A stretch of 64,000 nt of DNA from Cylicocyclus nassatus. Its lineage: Eukaryota; Nematoda; Chromadorea; Rhabditida; Strongylidae. Under the pieces are notes generated by a model. It was not told the DNA's origin, searched no databases, and saw nothing but the letters and a program-made list of their open reading frames with translations. Location of the stretch: assembly GCA_958299035.1 (NCBI GenBank), contig CATQJL010000001.1, positions 34,262,780 to 34,326,779 of the forward strand, given 5' to 3'. The translations under genes and the position numbers were made by a program. Numbering within the stretch: the stretch's first letter is position 1; the number at the start of each line of letters is the position of its first letter. Below are positions 36,173 through 46,480 of this stretch, one piece after another.

Positions 36173-36844
36173 CAGGGTGTCGCAAAAAATGTGAACACTG
36201 TTTGATTGTTAATAACTCCCGTGCTTTCATGTCTTTCGCCGAACTTTAGGCACCATTCTATAGATCGAGGTTTAAGTTAGATTTACGGTATGGACCGAAT
36301 CGGCGATCGCTCTTCATTACTGTAGCATTACGGGAGGAACTTCGACAAGGAATTTAGGCCATTGGAGGCCATATTCTGCCTCGGAACAGAATCAAACAAG
36401 CCAAAAACTTCTATATTATAGTAAAGAAAGACGCTGATTTCGAATATGAAGTTTTCACGTTACTGTGATGCTTCTTTCCAAGGTTATCCCAGGTAAACCG
36501 TAATAACTGAATTTCCAGCATTTTCAGAAATGTGATTACACCGTCAAAAAAGCTAAAAACACTTGTAAAAATTGTGTAATGAAATCAGCGTGCGCGAAAA
36601 CCCTAGTACACGATTACTCAGATTTTTTGAATAAACTTTTGTCAAGGCATATTTTACAACAAATCCACATGCTAGAATTTATGCCGTAATCTTACAGTAA
36701 CGAACAGCGATCGGTGATTCGCTCCATGCTGTGAATCTAAGTTGAACCTCGCTCCACAGAATGGTGCCTCAAGCTCGGCGAAAGACATGAAAGCAACGGA
36801 GTTATTAACGATCAAACAGTGTTCACATTTTTTGGGACACTCTG
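36173..36844. mobile_element. MITE with CAGGGTGTC termini
   Basis: TIRs begin CAGGGTGTCGCAAAAAATG and end CATTTTTTGGGACACTCTG, flanked by TA (TATA). Inverted pairing extends about 190 bases. Partial relatives lie at 8985-9490 and 43818-44060. No transposase. Confidence 0.7.
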
Positions 36845-37145
36845 TATATGTATATATGGTATTAATCGATATTTCTTCACTGGGTGAGAAACCATCTCTC
36901 AGAAGTTGCTTTTAAGCCGTACTTAATAAGTCAGCACTTTTTTCACCCATTTTTCTTCCTTTCTCTTTCTCATGCATTTAGTTTGGTGCTGAATGTTTTC
37001 CCATGATGTTATCATTACGATAAAAAGACTCTACCTGAGTAGGACAGGTTGATTCTAAAATAAAAAACCTTTTTCAAAAGAGTGTGAGAAGCTTGACCCA
37101 CTCAGTAAGGAGCGGACAAGCCGCGGCCTTTATTTCACTACACCG

Positions 37146-37625
37146 GGCAAATTACTGCTGAATTTTCGCAGTGTCCGCGGACCAGCCGGAGAATGAATCA
37201 CTGCAGTGAATTCAAGGCAGTGGGCAAATCGGAACGTATGGGTTTTTCGTCTAGAAATTGATGAGAAGTTCCTAATTGAAGCACTGCCCAAGCGGTAGCG
37301 TGAATGATTCATTTACGGCTGAGAAATCCGTCCCTAAACACTCTTATCCTATGCCGTGACCGTAAATCGCAAGTGAAGTGACTTAGAATAGTTCCAACGC
37401 GAAATAGTGTTAACGTGAGCCACCGCGCAGGCGCAAAGGGTTTCAGGGACAGATTCCTCAGCCGTGAAAGAATCATTTGCGCTGAAACGTGGGCAGTGCT
37501 TCGGTTAGGAACCTCTCATCAGTTTTTAGACGAACAACCCATACATTCCGATTTGCCTGGGCACTGCATTAAATTCACTGCAGTGATCCATTCTCCGCTA
37601 GTCCGCGGACGCTGCGAAAATCTCC
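37146..37625. mobile_element. Foldback element, ~480 bp
   Basis: The arms (37146-37337 and 37437-37625) are inverted copies: GAATTTTCGCAG...CCGCGGACCAGC...CACTGCAGTGAATTC against GAATTCACTGCAGTG-like sequence and GCTAGTCCGCGGACGCTGCGAAAATC. The spacer is about 100 bases. Confidence 0.6.
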
Positions 37626-37645
37626 AGTCGCAACGGCATTGTAGC

Positions 37646-37882
37646 CCTAAGGCATATCTCACGTGATTCGGCCAAATCGCCGCTTTCAAGCGACTTGGCG
37701 ATTTGCCAGATTTCTACAGTTTTGCCGTGCGCGCTTCTCAAACGCATAGGCGGGTAGCTTGTGTAAGTTGTTGCAAATGGGTCAACTCCTGACCAAAGGA
37801 AGCGCACTAACGACGAATTACAAAGAGTCGCTGTTATGCCAAATCGCTCAGCGACCGGAATCGCGCGAGGTATGCCTTAGGC
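37646..37882. mobile_element. PIF-like MITE
   Basis: CCTAAGGCATATCTCACGTG on the left is answered by CGCGCGAGGTATGCCTTAGG on the right, with CCAAATCG pairing further in. It is related to the elements at 39264-39480 and 39482-39714. The target duplication cannot be resolved because the termini are themselves palindromic. Confidence 0.5.
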
Positions 37883-38104
37883 CTTAGGCCCCGGTTCCTC
37901 CGTACTCAGTGTCAGAACATCTACTCAATTCCCTTGAAAATTCAAGTGATATCTCGATATCACAAGAGAGTGAGGCTCTAAAATCTTCAAGTTCCAGAAC
38001 GACTTACTCGAGATGGCTCTCTTGATAAAGTACGCTTCATTGATGGTTAAGGTTCCAAGACTGATAATCATAATTTCACGAACAAAATCTTATCACACTC
38101 TGAT

Positions 38105-39956
38105 TCAAGGTTGTTTGCATTGATAAAGCACATTGATCTTTTCATAGTCGCGAGCAGTTGGCTCTTCTTTAATATCTCCAATAATATCCTAAATCAACTG
38201 TTCGCATTCTTATGCTTGAATTGTAAAATTTAAAAATCACCTGGAATGCGGGATCAAGTGTTTCAATGGTAATCGTCCTCGCTCTAGCAAAAGCGTCTTT
38301 TCCATAGTGCATGATGGAGAGATAGTCGTAAGGAACGCTGGCATACTTTTTCGTTGAATTTTCTATCGCAAAGATAGACTCGTCTTGTGGATCTGAAAAC
38401 AACCACATGTGTCACTAAGCTTCCATAAAGAGTTTTCAAAAGCCACCTGCCAAGTTTTCCAGATGCACTTTTATGTATTTATCTCTGTCTACTCGCTTAT
38501 GTTCACCATAAAGTCCCAAACATGCCAAAAGCGGCATCATTGCGTAGCCACCCACGCAACTGAATATTGAAATTCAATGAAGTGCATTCAGTGAAATTTG
38601 GCTGAAGGAAATCTCACCTTGTTTCTTCATCCGACTCAAGATATACAGCATTTTTTCCTGCAACTCTTCCGGTGTGTTTTGAGAAGCATCTGTAAGGTTA
38701 GTCCTCAAAAAGCACGGAATTTCTTCGGTAAAACAGTAATAAATGTTTGTATAGTTCATTTTAAAATCATGACGACGAGGTTGGCTGCGGTCTTTGCGCA
38801 CACAGGAGCATAAAACAACCTACTAACAGGCAACACTTCAATACTCAGCACTTCCGGTGTCTAATACTGTCATGTGTAAGCAGGAAAGCGCGTCGCGCGC
38901 GGTCGCGCCATTGTCACGATTTTTCGAATGCCCTATACATGTAGTAGTGATTGAAAAAAGCTATTAAAACACATTCACTAAGAAAAAAACTCTAAAATAC
39001 TGATCATGTTTTCAAGGAAACGCTAAATAGAAGTAACGTGCCCCATGCTTATCCCATTGATAAACTCGATATAGTCTTCTTCACCCATACGAGGTCTGAA
39101 TTCAATGCATGTGTTGGCGGCAATTGTCTCCATAGCAGCTACGATCGGACAGCGCTCGCTAGATTCTTAAAAAATATTTTTAGGTTTTTTGATTAACTTA
39201 TTTGATTTACTTTAGCGAAAAAGCAACATCATTCAATATAATAGTGGTAGCAATAGATGGCCCAAGGCACACCTCACGTGGCTGGCTTAGTCGTGACATT
39301 CACGCAATATCGCAACTTTCCATATGTACATGTTTACAAAGTGATTATGCTCGGGTACTCAAATGTAAACGGTCGTAAACTTTGTAAGTTCTTGCAAACG
39401 GATCAGGTCCTGTCCAAACAAACCACTAACCACCACTCATAAACAGCCGCTCCGACTCTAAATCGCGTGAAGTGTGCCTTAAGGGCCGGGCATACTTCAC
39501 GCGATTTTAGTCGCGACGCGGTTTGGCATTTCGCTAAAAGTCTTCAGATCCAACACTAGCAAAACGCGCATGCACAGTGTGTATAACTTATGTGGCTTGA
39601 TAAAATGCCCTATCTACCTGTACACTTAAAATGGGGTTTACAGCGAATTATGAACAGTTGGAATATTGCCAAATCGCGTCGCGACTGAAATCGCGTGAAG
39701 TATGCCCAGCACTTTAGGCCTTAGGCCCTCAGGTGAATGGCTGTGTAAATTGCTACTATGTGGAAGTAGATAACGTCAACTTACTGTAAGAAGAATTTGA
39801 GAATTGATATGGAACAATGTATTTCCCATTCGAATCTGGATACTGATTCCACAATCTCGTTCTTTGTTCCTGCACTATAGCTTCATCTACGTCAGATTTT
39901 GCCATCACAGTCAAGACATATGTCGCTCCGACAATAAGCAATGACTTTGCGCTCAT
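38105..39956 (-). CDS. Astacin-family metallopeptidase homologue with destroyed active site
   Basis: Exons: 39956-39785 (signal peptide MSAKSLLIVGATYVLTVMA, then NGKYIVPYQFSNSSY), 39165-39054 (IVAAMETIAANTCIEFRPRM, DYIEFING), 38559-38447 (CVGGYAMMPLLACLGLYGEH, then VDRDKYIKV), 38392-38241 (YDYLSIMHYGKDAF) and 38188-38105 (DIIGDIKEEPT..., INVLYQC, stop). Phases 1, 2, 1 and 0 match at the joins. TCIEF, DRDKYI, the Met-turn SIMHY and the last Cys are astacin hallmarks. HExxHxxGxxH is replaced by MPLLACLGLYG, so all three zinc histidines and the catalytic Glu are gone. The segment normally between DYIxF and GC (GCYSxVGR...) is missing; the region holds a dispersed repeat and an orphan exon. The donor after FING reads GATAAG instead of GTAAG, and the acceptor of exon 2 is a weak TTTTTTAAG. 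There is almost no propeptide and no EGF or CUB tail. A secreted pseudoenzyme or, more likely, a decaying gene. Confidence 0.75.
38618..38689 (-). other. Orphan exon-like segment inside the astacin gene
   Basis: 72 bases between CTTACAG and G/GTGAGA on the minus strand, exactly 24 codons, phase 1 on both sides, reading ASQNTPEELQEKMLYILSRM and a basic end; predicted amphipathic helix. The adjoining astacin exons are phase 2, so it cannot be spliced between them in frame. It resembles a propeptide-type segment and may come from a rearranged paralogue. Confidence 0.35.
39264..39480. mobile_element. PIF-like MITE abutting a second one
   Basis: AAGGCACACCTCACGTGG at the left and CGCGTGAAGTGTGCCTT at the right are imperfect inverted ends. 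The right end directly meets the TTA that bounds the next element. Confidence 0.5.
39482..39714. mobile_element. PIF/Harbinger-like MITE with TTA duplication
   Basis: AGGGCCGGGCATACTTCACG and CGTGAAGTATGCCCAGCACT form the ends, and inward pairing (GCGATTTTAGTCGCGACGCG against CGCGTCGCGACTGAAATCGC) is strong. TTA flanks at 39479-39481 and 39715-39717. Confidence 0.6.
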
Positions 39957-40149
39957 TCTGAAATTAAGAAATTAGAAGTGACTGATACTCGGTCAAAAGC
40001 GACACTATTGCTTTGAAACTAACAGCAAGTGTTGTAGCACCAATTCGAATCCGTTTCGAGTTTGAAATCTAAAAGTGAAAAGATCCAATCGCCCGGAAAA
40101 CAAAGAAAAAAGCGTAGTTTTTTCAAAGAAATTACAAGAATTGCTAATC

Positions 40150-40500
40150 ACTGATACACTACACATCAGGCATTTATATACGCTGTTGCTGTATTTTTTC
40201 CTTGGATAGAAATCAAAAAAAACGAAAAATTTTATGTTTTTGCCAAAGTGGTGCTGTGCTAAGTGTATCGGTGAGCAAGTTAGGAATTTTCTGGGATTTT
40301 TGAAAGAGTTACGATTTTTTGAATTTTTTTCGGGCGGCTGGATCATTTTGTTTCTCGGCTTCAAACTCGAGATGGATGTGGTGCGAAGACAAGAACGTAG
40401 TCTTGTAGAGCTTTCTTTGCTCTATCGAAATGTACCTTGGAACCTATCTAATATGTAGAAGTTGATGAATTCTTGCGAATGAAACTTAAAATGGGCGGAA
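40150..40500. mobile_element. Half copy of a mariner-type foldback
   Basis: Aligns with one arm of the element at 44342-45260 (TTTGCCAAAGTG(G/T)TGCTGTGC, GTGAGCAAGTTAG, AGAGCTTTCTTTGCTCTATCGAA). The inverted partner is missing. Confidence 0.5.
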
Positions 40501-40923
40501 CATATGAAACAACCTGATGAGTCATTTTATAGAGCTGGCTCCAGCTGATTTATTGTATCACAAATCACATTTCGCTTTTGTTGTAAAATTACCGGAACTT
40601 CCAACACACACCATTGTGAATCAACTGCTAAGGCGAAAACTCTCAAAATAAAAAAAGGAAAACTGTGTAGCAGTAACTTACTACTATATGTAGATGGAAA
40701 AGCTAGAATGCAAGTTAGCTTTTCGTGTACCTAGACTATTGCTATTTATGTTGTTTTGTACAAACTCATATGCTATAAGCTTTGGTAACATTCTTTCTCC
40801 TCTCATGTAGGTTTAATCATGTACTCCCTTCTCCAGCGAAGCACTTGAAGCTCTAAACTTCGCGCAATGTTTGAAAGCGTACCTTTTAAACGTTTGGACG
40901 CCTTTAAAATCTAGACCCTCTCC

Positions 40924-40992
40924 CCTTATTGATGAGTCCCGAAAAGGGTCTAGATTTTGAAACTCCGTCTAAGGAAAGGGACGAAATGGAGT
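40924..40992 (+). ncRNA. Second hammerhead-like motif of the intron type
   Basis: CCTTA-TTGATGA-GTCCC (40924-40940), ACTCCGTC-TAAGG (40962-40974) and GGGAC-GAAA-TGGAGT (40978-40992). Compared with 23538-23610, stem II has changed on both sides (GTTCC/GGAAC to GTCCC/GGGAC) and stem III has changed C-G to U-G, preserving pairing. AAAATCTAGACCC just upstream and GGGTCTAGATTTT inside form an additional perfect 13-bp stem that overlaps this fold. Confidence 0.3.
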
Positions 40993-40999
40993 TAAATAA

Positions 41000-42820
41000 A
41001 TGTAAAACTATCTTTCTTCTTAAGCATTCTCAAATTAGGTTTTCCGATCGAGGTCCGCACGAAAGATTGTTCCTTCGAGTATGTGTAGTTCTCACGAAGA
41101 AGAGAAGACACGAAGAGTCGTTTACACACTATTATGTACGGCGAAACTGTACTGATTATGAATAAATGAAGTTGATACTTTCCGGTTTACTGAAAAGCAT
41201 GAGGTGAGTTGGTGATATTAGTCTGTATTTGGAAATAAGCTATATGGATGATACCTAACTAAAAGATCGACATTCATCACGTTTTTGGAGCTATATATAC
41301 TGAAAAGTCTCACGAAAATATTATGAAAGATGCTATACGTCATTGCTTGCCGAGTTTTTTTTTGAAGGGAGGCAAAGACGAGTTTTTCTTTGAAGGGCGG
41401 CGAAATCGTACTAGGCTTTCTAGACTTCGAAAGAGAAATGACGTTCAAACGTATCGAAAAACGAAACAAGCACCGAATCTGCGCTCGATCCTTGTTCGGC
41501 ATTTATGCAACTTTTACAGGTGCTATTCAGTTTGCCAAACAGACTGACGCTGTTTGTTTCGCATTATACGTGACGTGTGCATTATTACCATAAGCAAAAA
41601 AGGACCATTTCCGAGAAAACCGAAATTATCGTTTAGTCAGTAACAAGACGTGGTTTAAGATGATGCAAAAGTAGTGAGTTTACTCAGTAAATAAAAGTTT
41701 GCTCCAACAACAGAACGAAGCATATGTTTCAGTGAAGTTTGATGCATAGGAAGCACAATATTGAGGATCTACATAAAGCTAATAGTGTTAATTGTAATTA
41801 CTCAATTATTTTAGCAATGGTAATTTGGTGGCTTTACGTGTTCTACCGCAGTGTTACTCAATGTTCAAAGCACAACTTAACTTTAGCGGCTAAATCGACA
41901 AACGTCGGTATTTTGGAATGCCTTATTGTAGACTTTTGCTTTAGATATTAGCTGAAACCTTTGCCATAGGGAGCTCCGTTCAGTTTTGGGTAATTTGTGG
42001 GTAACTTTTCCCATTATTCCGAACTAATGCGCCATTTTGTTCCGCTTTTAACAATTTTCCTGTCTCCGTCCAAATTTTATATGCCAGCTTCTTGTCCTCC
42101 ACTATGTGCTCGCAATCAGTAGGTTCGATTGCTTTCTGCTTTAATACATTCATGACAAGGCCGATTTTTCAATTACTGCCGTTTTGGAACAGAGACTTTT
42201 CCATTTTGTCATACTTACGACCCGCCCGTGGGTCGTATTGTCCAAATAGTAGTCTTTTCTGGGAAAATTGAAAACATGTCTCCAAGAATTTTTATTAGAG
42301 GGGTTATCGAAGGCGCCGTTTTAACAAAATGTGGTTTATTTCAGTTTTTGGGATTATACAATAAAGTTACTGTAGTCATTCTGTGCGAGTTCAACATTTT
42401 GGATTTTCATGAAAAATTGTTTTGGGAATATATCACGTGCTGATCACGATTATTAGTATCCAATTTGTTCACCACCGCCCCACAGAGGAGCCACAGTAGC
42501 CGTACGACATAAAACCTATATATGTAAGGTTTAAGCTTCGGATAAACAACAGAAAAAATAAAATCGAAATCAATAATTTTTTGATGGGTTAGCATAAATC
42601 TTTGGCCCGTCTCGTGTTGCTTGTGAATGTATCAAGTGTACATATACTTACCGTAACATTACATTACAGTATCCCGAACCCGGACCAATCGCTAGAGCTT
42701 TGCCAAGGTGTTCCACTAAAGTGCCAGAACTACCTAGAATTCCATCTAAGCTGGCAAAGCTAGAGCTTCGGGAATCTTACTTCAACCGGCGGGTCTTATT
42801 GCGTGAGTGTGTTAACTCTC
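41000..42820. other. No firm gene
   Basis: The + frame 41390-41593 ends in a hydrophobic, membrane-like stretch (SLFGIYATFTGAIQFAKQ) but has no splice evidence. Otherwise nothing is recognised. Confidence 0.35.
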
Positions 42821-42824
42821 AGCC

Positions 42825-43460
42825 CCTTAGCTCAAACTTTGCAAAAAAAAATCGATGAAGGTGATGTACTAGTAATTAACCTGTTCACTTATACCCCTGT
42901 AAAAACTTCCGATGGTCAGCCTCAAGCTGCAAAGGATTGAGTGATTTGGTAGAGTCAATGTGCCATTTTAAAGAAGATATCAGTATTCGAAGTCAGTATT
43001 CTTACTTATAAATCCGCGCCAACTCCCAGTTTTACCCCAAATTTGCTGAAAAGTCAATAAATCGATATCAATTAAAGGATAAAGGATAAAGGATTCTGTC
43101 TTCAATACCCTCTGAGGGCATGCCCGAACGCACACACTAACTTCATAGTTGTATGCGTGCGAGCCTATTACAGTGACTTGCGGGGGCCAGCCGTTTTCAA
43201 GTCAGTGCTTTTATCCTCCCAGATTACTCTGGTACCAATTTACCGGCCTCAGGGGTTAGAGGGCTTGGTTGGCCCAGGAGCGGAGATCGAACCTGTGTCC
43301 GATCTGGTCATAGTGGCGCCTCATACCACTACGCCACTCGTCCCCATCGATATGAATTGGTGACGGAAAATTCCTCACGACACTTAACCACTTCAAGTGT
43401 TTGTGAAGTTTGGTCCAGATCGGTTTGGAAATGAAATTTCCTTTGCAAAACATACTCAAA
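42825..43460 (-). mobile_element. Decayed Helitron-like remnant, split by a SINE
   Basis: Left part: CAGCCCCTTAGCTCAAACTTTGCAAAAAAA and CAACTCCCAGTTTTACCCC...AAATCGATATC. Right part: AAGTTTGGTCCAGATCGGTT and AAACATACTCAAACAGCCAGAC. These follow the order in the intact element at 20425-21212. The SINE sits between them. Confidence 0.5.
43074..43345 (-). mobile_element. tRNA-derived SINE
   Basis: Read on minus it begins GGGGACGAGTGGCGTAGTGG (A-box-like TGGCGTAGTGG) and contains GGTTCGATCTC (B-box-like) about 45 bases on; together they form an internal RNA polymerase III promoter. A body of about 200 bases follows, ending in a (TCCTTTA)n tail. ATCGATAT(C/G)AATT flanks both sides (43061-43073, 43346-43358), a 13-bp target duplication with one mismatch, as expected of LINE-driven retroposition. 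Confidence 0.75.
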
Positions 43461-43817
43461 CAGCCAGACAAGCGGAATGTAAACAAATTGGGCAAACAGG
43501 AAAACGAGCGAACATTTAGCATCGCTTTTGAGGTGTAGCAAAAAAGTTATTTTGCTTCTTTTGATATTACCGACGTGGCACGTACCAAGAAACAAGCAAC
43601 ATCTTATGTGAAAAAACTGTTTAGTACTGATGTTGAAAGGCAGTTGTCGAACAGGGACAGTGATGTGTTCGGAATTCGCTGTTTTATTTCTTGTAATGTA
43701 TGGGTGTCATTTCTCTTTCAAAGTTTGATGAGCGTTGTCCTTTTTTTGATGAAACTAGTCGAGAATAAAGTTTTGCGTCCTTCTTTTTGAGTTGTTGCCA
43801 CGAAAATGTTTGATATA

Positions 43818-44060
43818 CAAGGTGTCCCAAAAAATGTGAACGATGTTTGATCGCTAATAACTCGTTCTTGCTTTCACGTCTTTCGCAGAGCTTCAGGTGC
43901 CATTCTGCAGAGAGAAACTCAACATTGGACTTACAGTAGGGAGCGAATCATCAATCACTCTTTATTATTGTAGAATAAGGATAAAAACTTCGAGAAGAAT
44001 TTCAAGAATTTTTTTTGGGTTTTAAGGTTTTTTCTCAGAACTAAAACCAAACAAGACAGA
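43818..44060. mobile_element. One arm of the GGTGTCCCAAAAA MITE family
   Basis: CAAGGTGTCCCAAAAAATG then GTTTGATCGCTAATAACTC and CAGAGCTTCAGGTGCCATTC match the left arm of 36173-36844. The other end is lost. Confidence 0.55.
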
Positions 44061-44341
44061 AACTCTTGTACTGGACCAGTAAGTCGCTCTTTCTGGAAAT
44101 AAAAGTTGCACTTTACAATTCAAGAGCATCAACATTTTGACCAAAATACATCGGCGAGCATCCGGAGCGTAAAACGAGAAGAAATGAAATAACCCGAACA
44201 TATCGGAAAACTTGCTCGTAGAGGTTATGTGACATGCTGATTTCGAAACTCATATCTGCTTAGCAAGATCTTCATATCCTGGGGCTATGGCGAGTAGAAT
44301 TTGGGACAACAAGATGTTTCCACAATTCACCAGCCGTTCTA

Positions 44342-45260
44342 TTAGGTTGTAACAGAATTAATGCAGGTTTTGAATTCCAACCGCAATAAGTCATACACTT
44401 GTCAATTCTAAGTAGGTTGCCAAACACCATTCGATAGAGCAAAGCAATCTCTACAAGGTGGCAATCTTGCTTTAGCAACAGCTCTGATCCACCACGACTT
44501 TCGAGCCAAATACTAAAAAGATTCAACTGCCCGAAAAATTGAGAAAAATTGTAATTCAGTTCATAAAAAACCTACAAAAATTCTAACTTGCTCACGTAAA
44601 CACTATTCACATAAGACATCTATAAACGCCTTTGCAGTATCTTTTGCTCTGTTAGAAATCAGGAAAACGGAAATTTTCGTGCGTTTGCCAAAGTGTTGCT
44701 GTGCCGTTCCCACATATGTAGTTGTATACTACAAACCTGTAGAAGCATAAATGTTAATTTTCAGCTCTCTACAAGCTTTAGTTCTCGAGAAATTTGAATT
44801 TTAGCTTGGACCATCCGACTAGGGAAAACTATATCCAAGAGCTGAAAATTTGCGTTAGTACTTCTATCTACAGGTTTGTAGTATACAACTACATATGTGG
44901 GAACGGCACAGCAACACTTTGGCAAATGCACGAAAATTTCCGTTTACTAGATTTTGAACGGAGAAAAAAATACGGCAAAGCGTATGTAGATGTCTTATGT
45001 GAACGGTGTTTACGTGAGCAAGTTAGAATTTTTGTAGGTTTTTAGGAGCAGAGTTACAATTTCTCAATTTTTCGGACAGTTGAATCTTTTTAGTTTTTGG
45101 CTCGAAACTCGTAGTGAATCAGAGTTGTTGCTAAAGCAAGATTGCCACCTTGTAGAGATCGCCTCGCTCTATCGAATGGTTTTTGCAACCTACTTAGAAA
45201 TGAGAAGTGTATGATTTGCGGTTGGAATTCAAAACCTGCATTAATTTTGTTAAAACCTAA
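44342..45260. mobile_element. Mariner-type foldback element, 919 bp
   Basis: Ends TTAGGTTGTAACAGAATTAA and TTAATTTTGTTAAAACCTAA, flanked by TA. The arms are about 430 bases. They carry the same inner landmarks as 24024-24968 (CGATAGAGCAAAGCAATCTCTA near the outer end; a CTACAAACCTGTAG stretch near the centre). No transposase. Confidence 0.75.
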
Positions 45261-45322
45261 TATTTCCTTTGAAGAGAAATCTGCGGCTACTATTTAGCAC
45301 ATCATAATCTACAAAAAAAGTA

Positions 45323-45531
45323 TTAGGCTGTCCCAAAAGTAAAGTTCATTTTCAAATAACTTGAGGTGTTTTTGTTTTTTTTTGACAGATTTAGGATATC
45401 GTTCGGTAGAGCGCAGCAAGCTCTACAAAAAGACTACCAAAGTTCCATCTAATTCGTAACCTAGGTGAATTTTGGAGTCAAAAATTGAAATTTTTGAAAA
45501 CGAAATGAGAGAACTCTTGGTTCAGCCTAAT
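45323..45531. mobile_element. Short chimeric mariner-type MITE
   Basis: Begins TTAGGCTGTCCCAAAAGT and ends TTGGTTCAGCCTAA, with TA on both sides. It contains GGTAGAGCGCAGCAAGCTCT. The right end matches the termini of 46432-47140 and not its own left end. Confidence 0.5.
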
Positions 45532-46480
45532 AATTTGCATCAAACAGAAAAATCCATAAAAACTGACTGATTTAACCACAAACACGTAGCTTCTTTTATT
45601 TTAGATAGAAAAAATATAAAACAATGCTTTCAAAAACCGAATCGTAAACATGAAAGCAATCTGGCAAGCGGGAAAAGAAGAACCCTGGAGCAGTAGGGAT
45701 TTAGACCATTAGAATGCTCATCACCATAGAACTCTCGAAAAGCAAATCTTTAGATGGTAAAAAAAATAGAAAAACTGACAAAATTTTTGCGCAGATGGCT
45801 ATAGAGTTAACTGGCCGTAAAAGGCTGGCTGTCAAAACTTATGTCTTTTTTCTCATATTGCGATAGGAAATGTTAATAAGCACCATGTAAGTCAAAAGTG
45901 GATTTTCATATGATCTCTATATATAATACCGCTCACATTTTTTGAAAAATAGACGCGAATGTATGGACATGTATGAACATGTACGGACATGTCCATACAT
46001 TCGCGTCTATTTTTCAAAAAATGTGAGCGGTATTATATATAGAGATCATATGAAAATCCACTTTTGACTTACATGGTGCTTATTAACATTTCCAATCGCA
46101 ATATGAGAAAAAAGACATAAGTTTTGACAGCCAGCCTTCTACGGCCAGTTAACTCTATAGCCATCTGCGCAAAAATTTTGTCAGTTTTTCTATTTTTTTT
46201 TACCATCTAAAGATTTGCTTTTCGAGAGCTCTATGGTGACTTGAGCATTCTAATGGTCTAAATCCCTACTGCTCCAGGGTTCTTCTTTTCCCGCTTGCCA
46301 GACAGCTTTCATGTTTACGATTCGGTTTTTGAAAGCATTGTTTTATATTTTTTCTATCTAAAATAAAAGAAGCTACGTGTTTATGGTTAGATCAGTCAGT
46401 TTTTATGGATTTTTCTGTTTGATGCAAATTATTAGGGTGAACCAAGAGTTCTGTCATTTCGTTTTCAAAAATTTGTAACT
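45486..46480. repeat. Near-perfect palindrome of ~1 kb
   Basis: Arms 45486-45972 and 45987-46480 are reverse complements with only scattered mismatches, centred on ACATGT-ATGAACATGTACGG-ACATGT. The outer edges include mariner-type ends (CCTAATAATTTGCAT and ATGCAAATTATTAGG) facing away from the centre. No coding frame. Confidence 0.75.

Noticed and set aside
43575..43790. Frame starting MARTKKQA, reminiscent of histone H3
   Set aside because: The start codon is GTG, the similarity ends after about eight residues, and nothing further matches a histone.
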